A DNA stretch of 64,000 nucleotides from Sphingobium subterraneum (GTDB lineage Bacteria > Pseudomonadota > Alphaproteobacteria > Sphingomonadales > Sphingomonadaceae): assembly GCF_014199435.1 (NCBI RefSeq), contig NZ_JACIJP010000005.1:124001-188000 (forward strand), in the 5' to 3' direction. Of the stretch, positions 16,968 to 27,500 are shown piece by piece. A program made the position numbers and the translations under genes. The notes below the pieces were generated by a model. It was not told the DNA's origin, searched no databases, and was given only the letters and a program-made list of their open reading frames with translations. How positions within the stretch are numbered: position 1 is the stretch's first letter; every line of letters starts with the position of its first letter.

Positions 16968-19331
16968 ATGAGGGAGAAGGAACTGCGGCTGGCGCTGATC
17001 TGCTATGGCGGGATCAGCCTTGCGATTTACATGCACGGGATCACCAAGGAAGTCTGGCATGTCGCGCGGGCGAGCCGGGATTTCCTCGATCATAGCGACA
17101 GCCCCGGCAGCAGCGTCGCGGTCTATCGCGAAGTGCTGCGGCAAATCGAGGCGCTTGGCGGTACGCGGCTGCGCGCGGTGGTCGATATTGTCGCGGGGGC
17201 GAGCGCGGGCGGGATCAACGGTATTTTCCTTGCCCAAGCAATCGAGACCGGTCAGTCGCTCGAACCGCTGACTGACCTGTGGCTGACCAATGCCGATGTC
17301 GAGCAACTGCTCGATCCTGACGCGCGTCCGGCGGCGCGATTCACGAAATTCTGGGCGCAGCCGATTGTGTGGATGGCGGCACGGCGGCGTGGCGACACGG
17401 TAGAGCGCACGGTTTCGCCCGACACGCGCGAGGAAGTGCGGCACAAATTGTCGAGCTTCGTGCGCTCGCGCTGGTTCCAGCCGCCTTTCGGAGGGAAGAC
17501 CTTCACGCGCCTGCTGTTGCAGGCGTTCGATTCCATGGCGGCGGGGCAGAACGGGCCGCCGCTGCTGCCCAACGGCCACCCCCTCGACCTGATCGTCACC
17601 GTGACCGATTTCGACGGCTATGCCGAGACCCTGCGTCTCAACAGCCCACGCGAAGTCATGGAAACCGAGCATCGCCTAACGATTGGATTCCGCACGCGAC
17701 GGCGGACGGGCGCGCTGGCGGACGCGGCGGAGCTCGCCTTTGCCGCGCGCGCGACCGCCAGTTTTCCTGGCGCGTTTCCGCCCTTCACGGTGCGGGAAAT
17801 GGATGAAGTGCTGAACGAGACCAAGAGGCCCTGGCCGGGACGTGCGTCCTTCCTGGCACGGGTGCTGCCCAAGCAGTCGGCGCTCAAGAAGGCGGAGGAG
17901 GCGATCCTGATCGACGGATCGGTGCTGAGCAACGCGCCCTTTGCTCCCGCCATCGCGGCGCTCAAGAACCGCCCCGCGCGGCGGGAGATCGATCGGCGCT
18001 TCGTCTATATCGATCCCAAGCCCACGGGTCGTGCGTTCCAGCTCAACCGGCCCGACAACGGTCATGGGGAGGGGGGGCATGGCGACGACGACGCAAAGCC
18101 GGCATCGCCAGGCTTTTTCCGTACGATTTTCGGGTCGTTGAGCGACATTCCGCGGGAACAGCCGATCCGGGACAATCTGGAAGCGATCGAGGCGCGTTCA
18201 CGGCAAATCCGGCGGATGCGGCGCATTACCGACGCGCTGCGCGAAGAGGTGGAGCGGGAAGTCGAGAGCAGCTTCGGGGGGACGTTGTTCCTCGACCGGC
18301 CTACCCCTGCGCGGCTGGCAAACTGGCGGGCAAAGGCGCAGGTGCGCGCGTCGGCGGCGGCGGGTTTCGCCTATCCGGCCTATGCTCATGTGAAGCTGTC
18401 CGCGATTATCGAAGAGATGGCCGCGCTGCTGTTCCGGTTGGGCGGCGACGGCAGCCCGGCGACCCGCGAGGCTTACCGCCAGTCTCTGTGGGATCATGTG
18501 CGTGCCAGCAAGCTCGACCAGATGCGCGAGGAGCGGCGGGGCGGGGTGTCAGCAGAGGTTATCGGCTTTTTCCGCGACCACGATCTTGGGTTTCGCATCC
18601 GCCGCCTGCGGTTCATGGCACGGCGGTTAACAGAGACGCTGGAAGGATCGGGGCCGGAACTGGAAAGCGCAGTCGGCACCATGCGTGACGCCATCTACGC
18701 CGCGCTGGCGCTGTATCAGGAATGCGAGGCGAGCGACTATTACCCGAGGGAAGCGGTGCGCGCTGCTGAGGGCACCACGACACTCCCGGGTGAAGCGATG
18801 GCAGCGCTGGCGCTGGCGCGCGATCTGCGTGCCAAGGATCTGACAGCCGAAGAACTGTTGTCGGAGGCGTTGTGGGCCTTGCCGAAGGACGAGCGGCGGC
18901 CGATGTTGCTTACCTATCTTGGCTTTCCGTTCTTCGATATCGCTACCCTGCCGCTGCTGCAGGGGGAAGGACTGGACGAATTCGACCCGATCAAGGTCGA
19001 CCGGATTTCGCCCGACGACTGCTCAGCGCTGCGCACCGGGGGGGCAGAGGCGATGCTGAAGGGCATCGAGTTCAACAATTTCGGCGCGTTCTTCAGTCGG
19101 TCCTACCGAGAGAACGACTATCTATGGGGCCGTCTGCACGGCGCGGAGCGATTGATCGACATCATGCTTTCCACCATTCCGGCAGGCAGCTACGTGCCTG
19201 CGGGAATGGCGATGAGTCTCAAGCGGCAGGCATTCGGGGCGATCCTCGACGAGGAAGAGCCGCGTCTCACCCATGTCGGCGATTTGATCACGGAGCTACG
19301 GCGCGACCTGGATGGCACCTCCGCCGGTTAG
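16968..19331 (+). CDS. Patatin-like phospholipase family protein with DUF3376-type C-terminus
   Basis: 787 residues. The N-terminal patatin domain has the oxyanion motif CYGGISLAIYMHG, the nucleophile motif GASAGGING (Ser near residue 78) and a DGS motif (IDGSVLSNAPFAPAI) carrying the catalytic Asp. The roughly 400-residue helical C-terminus, with SRSYRENDYLWGRLHGAERLID near the end, is the DUF3376 type. Known patatins hydrolyse acyl lipids; this long form has no established substrate. Its last 4 bp overlap the convergent hydrolase gene. Confidence 0.88.
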   Translation: MREKELRLALICYGGISLAIYMHGITKEVWHVARASRDFLDHSDSPGSSVAVYREVLRQIEALGGTRLRAVVDIVAGASAGGINGIFLAQAIETGQSLEPLTDLWLTNADVEQLLDPDARPAARFTKFWAQPIVWMAARRRGDTVERTVSPDTREEVRHKLSSFVRSRWFQPPFGGKTFTRLLLQAFDSMAAGQNGPPLLPNGHPLDLIVTVTDFDGYAETLRLNSPREVMETEHRLTIGFRTRRRTGALADAAELAFAARATASFPGAFPPFTVREMDEVLNETKRPWPGRASFLARVLPKQSALKKAEEAILIDGSVLSNAPFAPAIAALKNRPARREIDRRFVYIDPKPTGRAFQLNRPDNGHGEGGHGDDDAKPASPGFFRTIFGSLSDIPREQPIRDNLEAIEARSRQIRRMRRITDALREEVEREVESSFGGTLFLDRPTPARLANWRAKAQVRASAAAGFAYPAYAHVKLSAIIEEMAALLFRLGGDGSPATREAYRQSLWDHVRASKLDQMREERRGGVSAEVIGFFRDHDLGFRIRRLRFMARRLTETLEGSGPELESAVGTMRDAIYAALALYQECEASDYYPREAVRAAEGTTTLPGEAMAALALARDLRAKDLTAEELLSEALWALPKDERRPMLLTYLGFPFFDIATLPLLQGEGLDEFDPIKVDRISPDDCSALRTGGAEAMLKGIEFNNFGAFFSRSYRENDYLWGRLHGAERLIDIMLSTIPAGSYVPAGMAMSLKRQAFGAILDEEEPRLTHVGDLITELRRDLDGTSAG

Positions 19332-19981
19332 AGCGAGAGGTCGTAACCTTTCTCTCCGCCGCCAAGGTTGGCCACATCAAGCGGGACAAGACTGCGTTGC
19401 AGTGTCGCGGGCGCCCCGGTCAAGCGGCCGAGAAGCGCCTGACCCTGCTCCCATCGGCCCAGACCGGATTGCGCATTGATATGCCCGATCTCGCCAGCAT
19501 CGACAAACTCACTGCCCCAGAAACCTGCCAGCATCCGCGCCCGTTCGAAGCGAATATAGGGGTCGGTGCGGCTGGCTACGAGGACCGAGGGGAAGGGTAG
19601 CAAACCTTTTGGCGCAGGGCCGAAGGCGGACACACGCGGATCGATGGAAGCCGTATCGACCTCCGGCGGCGCGACCAGCAGCGCGCCGATCACCTTGCCG
19701 CCGGGCGCGGGGCGTTCGAGGGCTGCCCACCACGCCACCGTGAGGCAGCCAAGGCTGTGCGCGACGAGCACGATCGGTCGATCCGCATGGGCAATCACAT
19801 GATTGAGCTTGTTCACCCAAGTGTTGCGATGTGGCGCATCCCACATGCCCAGATTGACGCGATGGCAATGTGCAATGTCCTCTTCCCAATAGGTCTGCCA
19901 GTGATCTGGGCCGCTGTTTCCCAGACCGGGCACGGTCAGGATCAGCGGTTCGGCGGCATGGGACACTTGGGAATAGGTCAT
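19328..19981 (-). CDS. RBBP9/YdeN-family alpha/beta hydrolase
   Basis: 217 residues. It begins with LILTVPGLGNSGPDHWQTYWE, has the nucleophile in VLVAHSLGCLTVAWW, the acid in VASRTDPYI and the His in GEIGHINAQSGLG, the complete triad of this small serine-hydrolase family. The physiological substrate is unknown. It is tail-to-tail with the patatin gene. A promoter-like sequence with a dyad in its spacer lies upstream. Confidence 0.87.
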   Translation of the reverse strand: MTYSQVSHAAEPLILTVPGLGNSGPDHWQTYWEEDIAHCHRVNLGMWDAPHRNTWVNKLNHVIAHADRPIVLVAHSLGCLTVAWWAALERPAPGGKVIGALLVAPPEVDTASIDPRVSAFGPAPKGLLPFPSVLVASRTDPYIRFERARMLAGFWGSEFVDAGEIGHINAQSGLGRWEQGQALLGRLTGAPATLQRSLVPLDVANLGGGEKGYDLSL

Positions 19982-20026
19982 GATGCATTCTCCGTTGCAG
20001 CTGTTGCGACTCGAGCTATGACATCC

Positions 20027-20054
20027 ATAGTATGTCTACTTTTGAAATAGACAA
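20027..20054 (-). promoter_or_regulatory. Promoter with operator-like dyad in the spacer, upstream of the RBBP9-like gene
   Basis: On the minus strand, TTGTCT (20054-20049) and TACTAT (20032-20027) are spaced by 16 bp. The dyad TGTCTA (20033-20038)/TAGACA (20048-20053) fills the spacer and the adjoining bases of the -35. It lies about 50 bp before the start at 19981. Confidence 0.45.
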
Positions 20055-20126
20055 TCAGATTGCGCTTGTGTGCGCTTTTTCCGCGCCAGCCTGTTCATCT
20101 GCGAGAAAGGATTGGGCAGGACGTGC

Positions 20127-20753
20127 TCAACCGGGGGACGACTCGTTCGCGTTCAGATCGCGATATCCCGGCAATGTCCAACCAAAGACGAGCGCTCCGC
20201 CGCGCAACGCGAAGCCTGCACTAACGCCGATGATTCCCGCAGGCATCGAAGCAAGCCCCATACGGCTGAGCAGAACGAAAAGGCCCGCGCTGACGATTGT
20301 GGCCGTCACGTATATCTCGCGGCCGAGCAGGATCGACGGACGGTTGGCGAGGACATCGCGCACGATGCCGCCAAACGTACCTGTCAGCACGCCCATCGCG
20401 ACTGCAACCAGTGCCGGGAAGCCGAGAGCGAGCGTCTTGGCCGCGCCGAGCACGGCAAAGGCGACCAGTCCGCAGGCGTCCAGCCAAACGAGGATTCGCG
20501 CGTTCCAGACGCGCTCCCCCAAAAGCCAAACGAGCAGAGCGGTAACGACGCATGTGCCCAAGGGTCCATTGCCTGCTACCCAGAACACCGGGGCGTCGAT
20601 CAGCAGGTCGCGCACTGTGCCGCCCCCGACCGCCGTTACCGTGGCGAAGAACATAAACTCGACAATCGTGTGCTTGCGCTCCGCCGCAGCGATCGCACCT
20701 GAGGCTGCGAACACGACCAGACCCGCATAGCTGAGCAACTCAAGCGGGGGCAT
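20127..20753 (-). CDS. TRIC/UPF0126-family cation channel
   Basis: 208 residues from ATG 20753. Seven hydrophobic helices form two homologous halves, each with the family motif: FAASGAIAAAERKHTIVEFMFF and GGGTVRDLL in the first, GLVAFAVLGAAKTL and FGGIVRDVLANRPSILL in the second. Bacterial TRIC proteins form homotrimeric cation channels. The gene stands alone; no partner is evident. Confidence 0.88.
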   Translation of the reverse strand: MPPLELLSYAGLVVFAASGAIAAAERKHTIVEFMFFATVTAVGGGTVRDLLIDAPVFWVAGNGPLGTCVVTALLVWLLGERVWNARILVWLDACGLVAFAVLGAAKTLALGFPALVAVAMGVLTGTFGGIVRDVLANRPSILLGREIYVTATIVSAGLFVLLSRMGLASMPAGIIGVSAGFALRGGALVFGWTLPGYRDLNANESSPG

Positions 20754-21048
20754 GATCGATATCCCGAAATGGGGGCGGTCTTCGTCTGGTTGTACGGGAA
20801 GGGCCAAGCCGTTCGATCGGGTTCGTCTTGGCCGCCTGCCCTACCATGCCGTCCCTCCTCGTGCTTGTGGTTCGGGTGTTTCCTGCTCAGCGCGACATGT
20901 CAATGGCGGGGACAATGGCAGAGTCGGACAGGCCGGTATCCGACGACCGCTGGGATGATTATAAAAGAGAATGGATAGACAATTCACGTTGTCCGACTTC
21001 AAGAAACTCTTTCTTTCTCTTGGATGGGCTTGAGGGCAAATGTGCCGC

Positions 21049-21750
21049 ATGAAAACCGGGCTGATCATTCGCCATGTGCCGTATGAAGGCGTCGCCGGCT
21101 ATCGGGAGCCGATCGAGAGGGCGGGCTATGTGCTCGATCGCATCGATATTGCCGATCCCTCGTTCCCCGGCCTCGATCTGCGGGAACCCGACCTGTTGAT
21201 TATGATGGGTGGGCCGATGGGCGTGTACGAGCAGGACGAGCACCCCTGGATCTCGTGCCAGTTGCGGCGGCTGGCGACACGGCTGGAAGCGGACCGGCCG
21301 ACGCTGGGCGTTTGCTTCGGCGCGCAGATGATCGCCGCGGCGCTGGGCGCGAACGTGTTTGCGGGACCGCACAAAGAGGTCGGCTTTCATCCCATTCAGC
21401 TGACGCAGGCGGGCCACGCATCGCCTCTTCACCATATTGCCGACGTGCCTGTGCTCCACTGGCATGGGGATACATTCACCTTGCCTGACTCGGTCGAGCT
21501 GTTGGGATCGAGCCATCTGTACGACCATCAGGCATTCCGACGCGGTCGCAATTTGCTCGCGCTGCAATTCCATGCCGAGATGGGGGAAGACCCTCGCTTC
21601 CACGAATGGATCGAGCAATGGCCGGAGTCGGTGATCGAAGCGGGTGGAGACGAGGCTTCGCTGCGCGCTGCGCATGACGAGCATGGTCCGGGGGCTGTCG
21701 CTGCCGGGCAGCGCATGGTGACGCAATGGCTTGAGGAACTGGCCGCTTAG
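21049..21750 (+). CDS. Class-I glutamine amidotransferase-like protein (GMP synthase/YfeJ type)
   Basis: 233 residues from ATG 21049. It has GGPMGVYEQDEHPW, the nucleophile Cys in LGVCFGAQMIA, WHGDTF and the His/Glu in LQFHAEMGE. It is a stand-alone GATase1 domain with no synthetase; relatives act in glutamine- or gamma-glutamyl-linked metabolism, but the substrate here is unknown. The start overlaps the stop of a doubtful 74-codon ORF by ATGA. Confidence 0.85.
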   Translation: MKTGLIIRHVPYEGVAGYREPIERAGYVLDRIDIADPSFPGLDLREPDLLIMMGGPMGVYEQDEHPWISCQLRRLATRLEADRPTLGVCFGAQMIAAALGANVFAGPHKEVGFHPIQLTQAGHASPLHHIADVPVLHWHGDTFTLPDSVELLGSSHLYDHQAFRRGRNLLALQFHAEMGEDPRFHEWIEQWPESVIEAGGDEASLRAAHDEHGPGAVAAGQRMVTQWLEELAA

Positions 21751-21774
21751 GCAGGATGCGATGAGCTGCTGGTT

Positions 21775-22728
21775 CTAGCCCGCCGCTGACGTTCGGGCGC
21801 GGCGGTGGGGCGCTGTGGTTTGTGCGATCGTGGCGATGCTGTTTTGCTCGCGAGCCTGGGAAACATGGCTGCCAGCGGGCACGCTCTTGGTCAGCCAGAC
21901 ATTGCCGCCGATCTCGGAGCCGCGCCCGATGATGACGCGACCCAATATCGTGGCGCCGGAATAGATCACCACATCATCCTCGATAATCGGGTGGCGGGGC
22001 TGATCTTTGAGTAATGTGCCATCTTCGTCGGCGGGAAAGCTGCGCGCGCCCAATGTTACCCCCTGATAAAGGCGGACGTGTCGTCCGACGATCGCCGTCT
22101 CGCCAATCACCACACCAGTGCCGTGGTCGATGAAGAAACTCTCGCCAATCTTGGCGCCGGGATGAATGTCGATGCCGGTCTTGCTGTGCGCCACTTCGGA
22201 AATGATCCGCGCGACCAGCGGCGCGCCCAGCTCATGCAACAGATGCGCTAGCCGGTGATGAATGATTGCGAGGAGCGACGGATAGCAGATCAACACTTCG
22301 TCCACGCTGCGGGCGGCGGGATCTCCCCGGAACGCGGCCTCCACGTCGGTGTCGAGCAGGATACGCAAGCTCGGCAACTGTTCCGCGAAGCTCTTGATGA
22401 TCGATGCGGCGCGCGCATCGACTGCTGTCTGCGGCGCATCGGCCATGGCGTAGATCAATTCCAGTCGGATCTGCCCGTAGAGACGGTGGAGTCCGGTGTG
22501 CAGGGTTTGTGCAACGAACGCGTCCTCATTGTGCAGCCGTACGAAGTTCGGACCCAACCGCAGAGGGAACAGCGCGCCGCACAGCGACTGCATAATCTTG
22601 GCAAGATCGCCGCGCGAGGGGAATCCCTCCGCACCATATTCGGCGTGACGCTCTTGCCCGGCGCGCCACGCGCGACGGATATCGCTCAGCTGCGCGACGA
22701 TGGGGTCCAGGTTCCAGTAGCTTTCCAT
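21775..22728 (-). CDS. cysE: Serine O-acetyltransferase, EpsC type
   Basis: 317 residues from ATG 22728. The N-terminal helical region (SAT domain) is followed by the left-handed beta-helix: DIHPGAKIGESFFIDHGTGVVIGETAIVG, RLYQGVTLGA and SGATILGRVIIGRGSEIGGNVWL. These hexapeptide repeats and HGTGVVIGE are diagnostic of CysE/EpsC. It makes O-acetylserine from serine and acetyl-CoA, the first step of cysteine synthesis. A 62-codon ORF ends 4 bp upstream. Confidence 0.92.
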   Translation of the reverse strand: MESYWNLDPIVAQLSDIRRAWRAGQERHAEYGAEGFPSRGDLAKIMQSLCGALFPLRLGPNFVRLHNEDAFVAQTLHTGLHRLYGQIRLELIYAMADAPQTAVDARAASIIKSFAEQLPSLRILLDTDVEAAFRGDPAARSVDEVLICYPSLLAIIHHRLAHLLHELGAPLVARIISEVAHSKTGIDIHPGAKIGESFFIDHGTGVVIGETAIVGRHVRLYQGVTLGARSFPADEDGTLLKDQPRHPIIEDDVVIYSGATILGRVIIGRGSEIGGNVWLTKSVPAGSHVSQAREQNSIATIAQTTAPHRRARTSAAG

Positions 22729-22732
22729 CCAA

Positions 22733-22921
22733 TTATTCCGTTGGCAGCAGAGAGGGAGAGAGGGGTTGGCCTTCAAGACGCGCCCAGAAATCCGCCGGTT
22801 TCAGGGCGCGCGTGGGTGACCGGTCACCATCGAATGCCCGCGACCATGACGGATGCGGCAAAGGGGGAACTGCCTGTGCCCGGGGATTGAGGGCTTTTCG
22901 TAGTGCAACGCGTTTCATCAT
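22733..22921 (-). CDS. Small protein upstream of the serine acetyltransferase gene
   Basis: 62 residues from ATG 22921 (or 61 from 22918), with GGAG 3-6 bp upstream. It is rich in Pro, Arg and Leu; recognisable segments are PHPSWSRAFDGDRSPTRAL and PADFWARLEGQPLSP. There is no Cys, signal peptide or membrane segment, so it is not a cysteine-codon attenuator. It ends 4 bp before the cysE start, which suggests translational coupling. I do not recognise a family. Confidence 0.5.
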   Translation of the reverse strand: MMKRVALRKALNPRAQAVPPLPHPSWSRAFDGDRSPTRALKPADFWARLEGQPLSPSLLPTE

Positions 22922-23034
22922 AGTCTCCATGACCGGAACCACGAATCCGCGCATGCTTGGGTTCGTGCGCTTTAGCCGTTGATGACGCGGAGCAAGCTGA
23001 CATCCTTCAAAAGCCGCGAGACAAGGTCTGATAA

Positions 23035-23074
23035 AAATATCTACTGATATAGTTGAGATATTTCACGCAAGCAA
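23035..23074 (-). promoter_or_regulatory. Promoter with flanking operator dyad for the small gene and cysE
   Basis: On the minus strand, TTGCTT (23074-23069) and TATATC (23051-23046) are spaced by 17 bp. The perfect 8-bp inverted repeat AAATATCT (23035-23042)/AGATATTT (23056-23063), with 13-bp spacer, brackets the -10. The predicted leader before the small gene is about 115 nt. Confidence 0.5.
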
Positions 23075-23114
23075 TCATTGGCCGTCAATAAGTTTTTCTA
23101 CAGGCCAAATGAGT

Positions 23115-24536
23115 CTAGCGTTGCGCGGGTTTGTCCGCGATGGGCGGCGCAGTTTCCCACCCTCCGCCCAAGGCCTTGAAGACCGTGATCTGTGCATCAG
23201 CCCGGTCTGCTGTGGCCTGCGCCAAGGCTCCGCGATTGGAAGCGCGGTCGCGTTCCGCGTCAAGAAGCTGCAGAAAGCTGTCCGCCCCATAATCGAACCG
23301 CATGCGGGAGAGGCGGGCGGCATCGTCGCTTGCTGCCACAGCCCTCCGGAGGGCTGCCTCACGCTGGATCGCGCCGCCCAGGCGGGCGAGCGCCTGCTCC
23401 GTCTCTTGCAAGGCCCGAAGCACGGCGCCGTCGAACGACGCAAGGCTGCCGGTCGCATCAGCTTGCGCCTGCCGCACCCGCGCGCGCGCCGCGCCATTCA
23501 GAGGGAAATTCCAGCTGATAAGCGGACCAAACGAGAAACCGAAGGACTGCGGCTTGCCGATATCACCCAGCTTCGACGCACCCAGGCTGACTGACCCCAG
23601 CAGGCGGATGGAGGGATACAGATCGGCGGTCGCCACACCGACCCGCGCGATGTCTGCGGCAAGCGTCCGTTCGGCGGCGCGCACGTCCGGACGGCGGGCG
23701 AGCAGTGCCTGTCCGTCACCGACCGGAAGGGGCGCGCCAGCTTCAGGCGCGCGCGTGCACGATGCCGCCGCCGCGTCGAACTCGGCCGGGGGTGTGCCAG
23801 TCAGCACCGCCAGCGCGTAAAGCGAGGCGCGCCGTTCCGCTTCCAGAACAGGCAGTTGGGCATTGGCCTGTTCGACGAGGACGCTGGCACGGTCCACGTC
23901 TCGCAGCGTCCCTCGTCCCGCGTCGAAGAGCCGCTGCGTCAGGCCCAGGGTGTCGCTTTGAAGCTTTACCGTATCGCGCGCGACCGCGACCTGTGCGGCG
24001 AACGAACAGGCACTAGCATACGCACGGGCCGTTTCCGCAGCGACCGAGACGCGCGCCGCATCGACCTGCGCCTGCGCCGCTTGCTCATCCGCCCGCGCTG
24101 CCTGGATTGAGCGGCTGACGCCTCCGAACAGATCGACTTCGTAGGACGCATCATAGCCTGTGGCGAAGAAGTCCGTATCGGCTTTCCGTCCGGTGAGGTC
24201 CGTGCTCCGCTGGCGCTGATATTCCGCGCTTGCACCGCCGGTGGGAAGCAGGCCGGCCCGCGATTCGGACAGCACGGCGCGCGCGCGTTGCAGATTGGCG
24301 GCGGCGACACGCAGATCGGTGTTGTGGACAAGAGCCTGCTCGACCAGACGGTCGACGTTGGGGTCGTCGAACAACCGCCACCATTTGTCCGGAAGCGGGG
24401 TAGGCGAAACGCCCGCCATGGCGGTTTCCCGCAATGTTGACGCTGGCGCCGAAAGCGGAGCGGGCTGTTTATAATTCGGACCAACCATGCACCCGGACAG
24501 GGCAACTGCGGCAAGTATCGGGATTAATGCCTTCAT
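23115..24536 (-). CDS. RND efflux outer-membrane factor (NodT/OprM family lipoprotein)
   Basis: 473 residues. The lipobox VALSGCMVGP places the acylated Cys near residue 16. Two OEP domain repeats follow (DPNVDRLVEQALVHNTDLRVAAANLQRARA and RRPDVRAAERTLAADIARVGVATADLYPS). It forms the outer-membrane channel of the tripartite pump encoded just upstream; its start overlaps the permease stop by 4 bp. Confidence 0.93.
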   Translation of the reverse strand: MKALIPILAAVALSGCMVGPNYKQPAPLSAPASTLRETAMAGVSPTPLPDKWWRLFDDPNVDRLVEQALVHNTDLRVAAANLQRARAVLSESRAGLLPTGGASAEYQRQRSTDLTGRKADTDFFATGYDASYEVDLFGGVSRSIQAARADEQAAQAQVDAARVSVAAETARAYASACSFAAQVAVARDTVKLQSDTLGLTQRLFDAGRGTLRDVDRASVLVEQANAQLPVLEAERRASLYALAVLTGTPPAEFDAAAASCTRAPEAGAPLPVGDGQALLARRPDVRAAERTLAADIARVGVATADLYPSIRLLGSVSLGASKLGDIGKPQSFGFSFGPLISWNFPLNGAARARVRQAQADATGSLASFDGAVLRALQETEQALARLGGAIQREAALRRAVAASDDAARLSRMRFDYGADSFLQLLDAERDRASNRGALAQATADRADAQITVFKALGGGWETAPPIADKPAQR

Positions 24537-27500
24537 GACGATGTCTCCGGCTCCCCGACTTCCGTCGGCTTGTCGTTGCCGCGCCGGATCTTGCTCGCCG
24601 TCCAGTCGCCCAGCTTGCGGCTGATGACATAGAAGGCCGGGGTAAACAGCAGGCCGAACGCCGTCACGCCGATCATGCCGAAGAAAACCGCGACGCCCAG
24701 CGCGCGACGCATTTCCGCGCCCGCCCCGGTGCCGATCACCAGCGGCAAAACGCCCAGAATGAACGCGATTGACGTCATCACAATCGGACGCAGCCGCTGC
24801 TCTGCTGCGTGCTTAGCCGCATCTCGCATCGACATGCCTTCGTCCTCGTTCTGGCGCGCGAACTCGACAATCAAAATGGCGTTCTTCGCGGCAAGGCCGA
24901 TCAACACCACAAGGCCGATCTGCGTGAGGATGTTGTTGTCCCCGCCCGTGAGGTTGACGCCCACAATGGCCGCGAGCAAGCACATGGGCACGATCAGGAT
25001 CACCGCGAGAGGCAGCACAAGACTTTCATAATTTGCCGCGAGCAGCAGGAATACGAATAGTACCGCAAGGCCGAACACCAATGAGCCGGTATTGCCCGCC
25101 TGAAGCTGTTGATATGCCAGCTCGGTCCATTCGAACGTCATGCCCTTGGGAAGCGTTTCATTGGCTATGCGGCTCATCGTTGCAAGCGACTGGCCGGACG
25201 AGAAGCCGCGCACGGTGTCGCCCTGCAATTCTGCGGAAGGATAGAGATTATAGCGCACCACGCGGTATGGGCCGCTGTCGTTCCGCAGCGTCATCACCGC
25301 ATCGAGCGGCACCATTTGGCCAGATGCCGACCGCGTCTTCAACCGCCCAACATCGGACGTCTGATCGCGATAGGGCGCGTCAGCCTGCGCTGTCACACGA
25401 TAGGTGCGGCCGAGAAAGTTAAAGTCGTTGATGTAAGTCGATCCGAGATACGTACCGAGCGTCGAGAAAACGTTGCTCACCGGAACGCCCATCAGTTCGG
25501 CCCGTTGCCGGTCGATGTCCGCAAACAGGCGCGGCGTCCGGGTATTGAAGGTCGTGAAGGCGCTTGTAATGCCCTCCGTCTGATTGGCCTTCATCATCAT
25601 CTGGAAGGCGGCACCTTCCAGCGCCTTATACCCGAGATTGGCCCGGTCCTCGATCAGCATTTTCCAGCCGCCGCCCGTCCCGATTCCGCGCACCGGAGGG
25701 GGCGGCACGATCAGCACCATGCCGCCCGTAATGGCGCTCAACGCCTTGCGATAATCGTTCACAAGCGCGTCGGCATGGGCGCGCTCCCCGAAAGGCTTCA
25801 GCGGGATGAAGATGGCACCCGCGTTTGGTGCTGTCGAGAACGTCGCACCGTCAAGCCCCGCAAATGCAACGGTGTAGGCAGTGGCGGGATTGGCGAGCGC
25901 AATCTCCGAGGCCGTCGCCATAATGTCGGTCGTGCGCTGGAGTGAGCTTCCCGGCGGCAACTGGACTACGGCGATCAGATAGCCCTGATCCTGCGCGGGG
26001 ATGAAGCCGGTAGGCGTTGCCGAGAAGCGCCAGCCTGCCAGCGCGATCAGCCCGACATAGACCACCCCGATCAGCACAAGCGCCCGTACGGCGCGCGCCG
26101 TGTATCGGCCAAAGCGTTCGCTCAGCGTCTGGAACCACGCGTTGAATTTCCGGGCAAAGCGGGCAGGCAGGCCCCGGATACCCGGATCTGGTTCGCTCGC
26201 ATGGTGCGGTTTCAGGATAAGCGCAGCGAGTGCCGGCGACAGAGTGAGCGACACGATGGCCGAGATCACCGACGCTGACACGATGGTCAACGCGAACTGC
26301 TTGTAGAATTCGCCTGAGATCCCAGGGATGAAGCTGGTGGGAATGAACACGCCGCACAGCACAAGTGCAATCGCGATGAGTGCGCCCGAAACCTCATCCA
26401 TCGTCTCATGCGCGGCCTCGCGCGGGCTGAGACCTTTCTCCGCCATCAGCCGCTCGACATTTTCCACCACGACAATCGCGTCGTCGACGACAATACCCAC
26501 GGCCAGCACGAGCCCGAACAGCGACAGGTTATTAAGGCTGAACCCGAACGCCGCGAGCATGACCATACTGCCGACCAGTGCAATCGGAATGGCGACCAGC
26601 GGAATAATCGTCGCGCGCCATGTCTGGAGAAAAAGCATGACAACGACGGCAACCAAGATGATCGCCTCGACAAGGGTGTGCTGCACGGCTTCAATTGAGG
26701 CCTGAATATATTCGGTCGGATTATATGGGATCGAATAGGTCATGCCCTTTGGGAAGCTCTTGGCCTGTGTCGCGATTTCCGCTTTGATGGCCTCGGCCGT
26801 GGTGAGGGCGTTCGAGCCGGGCAACTGCGTAATCGCAATGCCGATCATTGGCTTGCCCGACAGGCTGGCATTGATGCCGTAATCCTGCGCACCCAGCTCG
26901 ATCCGCGCCAGATCGGAGAGCTTTACCATACGTCCCTGATCGTCGCGCTTGACGATGATCTGACCGAATTCCTCTGGCTTCGACAGACGACCCTGAGTCT
27001 GGATGCCCAGTTGAAAGGCCGTGCCGCCCGTGTTGAACGGCGGCTGGCCGACTGATCCTACGGCGACCTGCGCATTCTGCGCCCGGATTGCCGCAACGAT
27101 CTCGTCAACGGTGAGGTTGAGTTCGGCTGCCCGGTCCGGGTCAATCCACACCCGCATATTATAGTCGCGACCGCCGAAGATTCTTGCGCCGCCGACGCCG
27201 GGAATGCGCGCCAAACGGTCTATAAGCTGGGTGGTCGCATAATTCGATATATATTGCTGGGGCAGCGACCCGTCCGGAGACGTCAGAGCGATGACCATCA
27301 GGATATCGGGCGAGTTCTTGAGAACCGTCACGCCGACTTGACGCACCACTTCGGGCAGGCGCGGCTCGGCAGTCGACACGCGGTTCTGCACCAGCACCTG
27401 CGCCTTGTCGATATCGGTGCCCTGCTTGAACGTCACGGTGATCTGCAAGCCGCCATCGCCGGTGGCCGAGGACGACATGTACAGCATGTTTTCCACGCCG

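Noticed and set aside
20828..21052. 74-codon ORF ending in an ATGA overlap with the amidotransferase gene
   Set aside because: The overlap is suggestive, but there is no clear ribosome site or recognisable motif, and an opposite frame is equally open.
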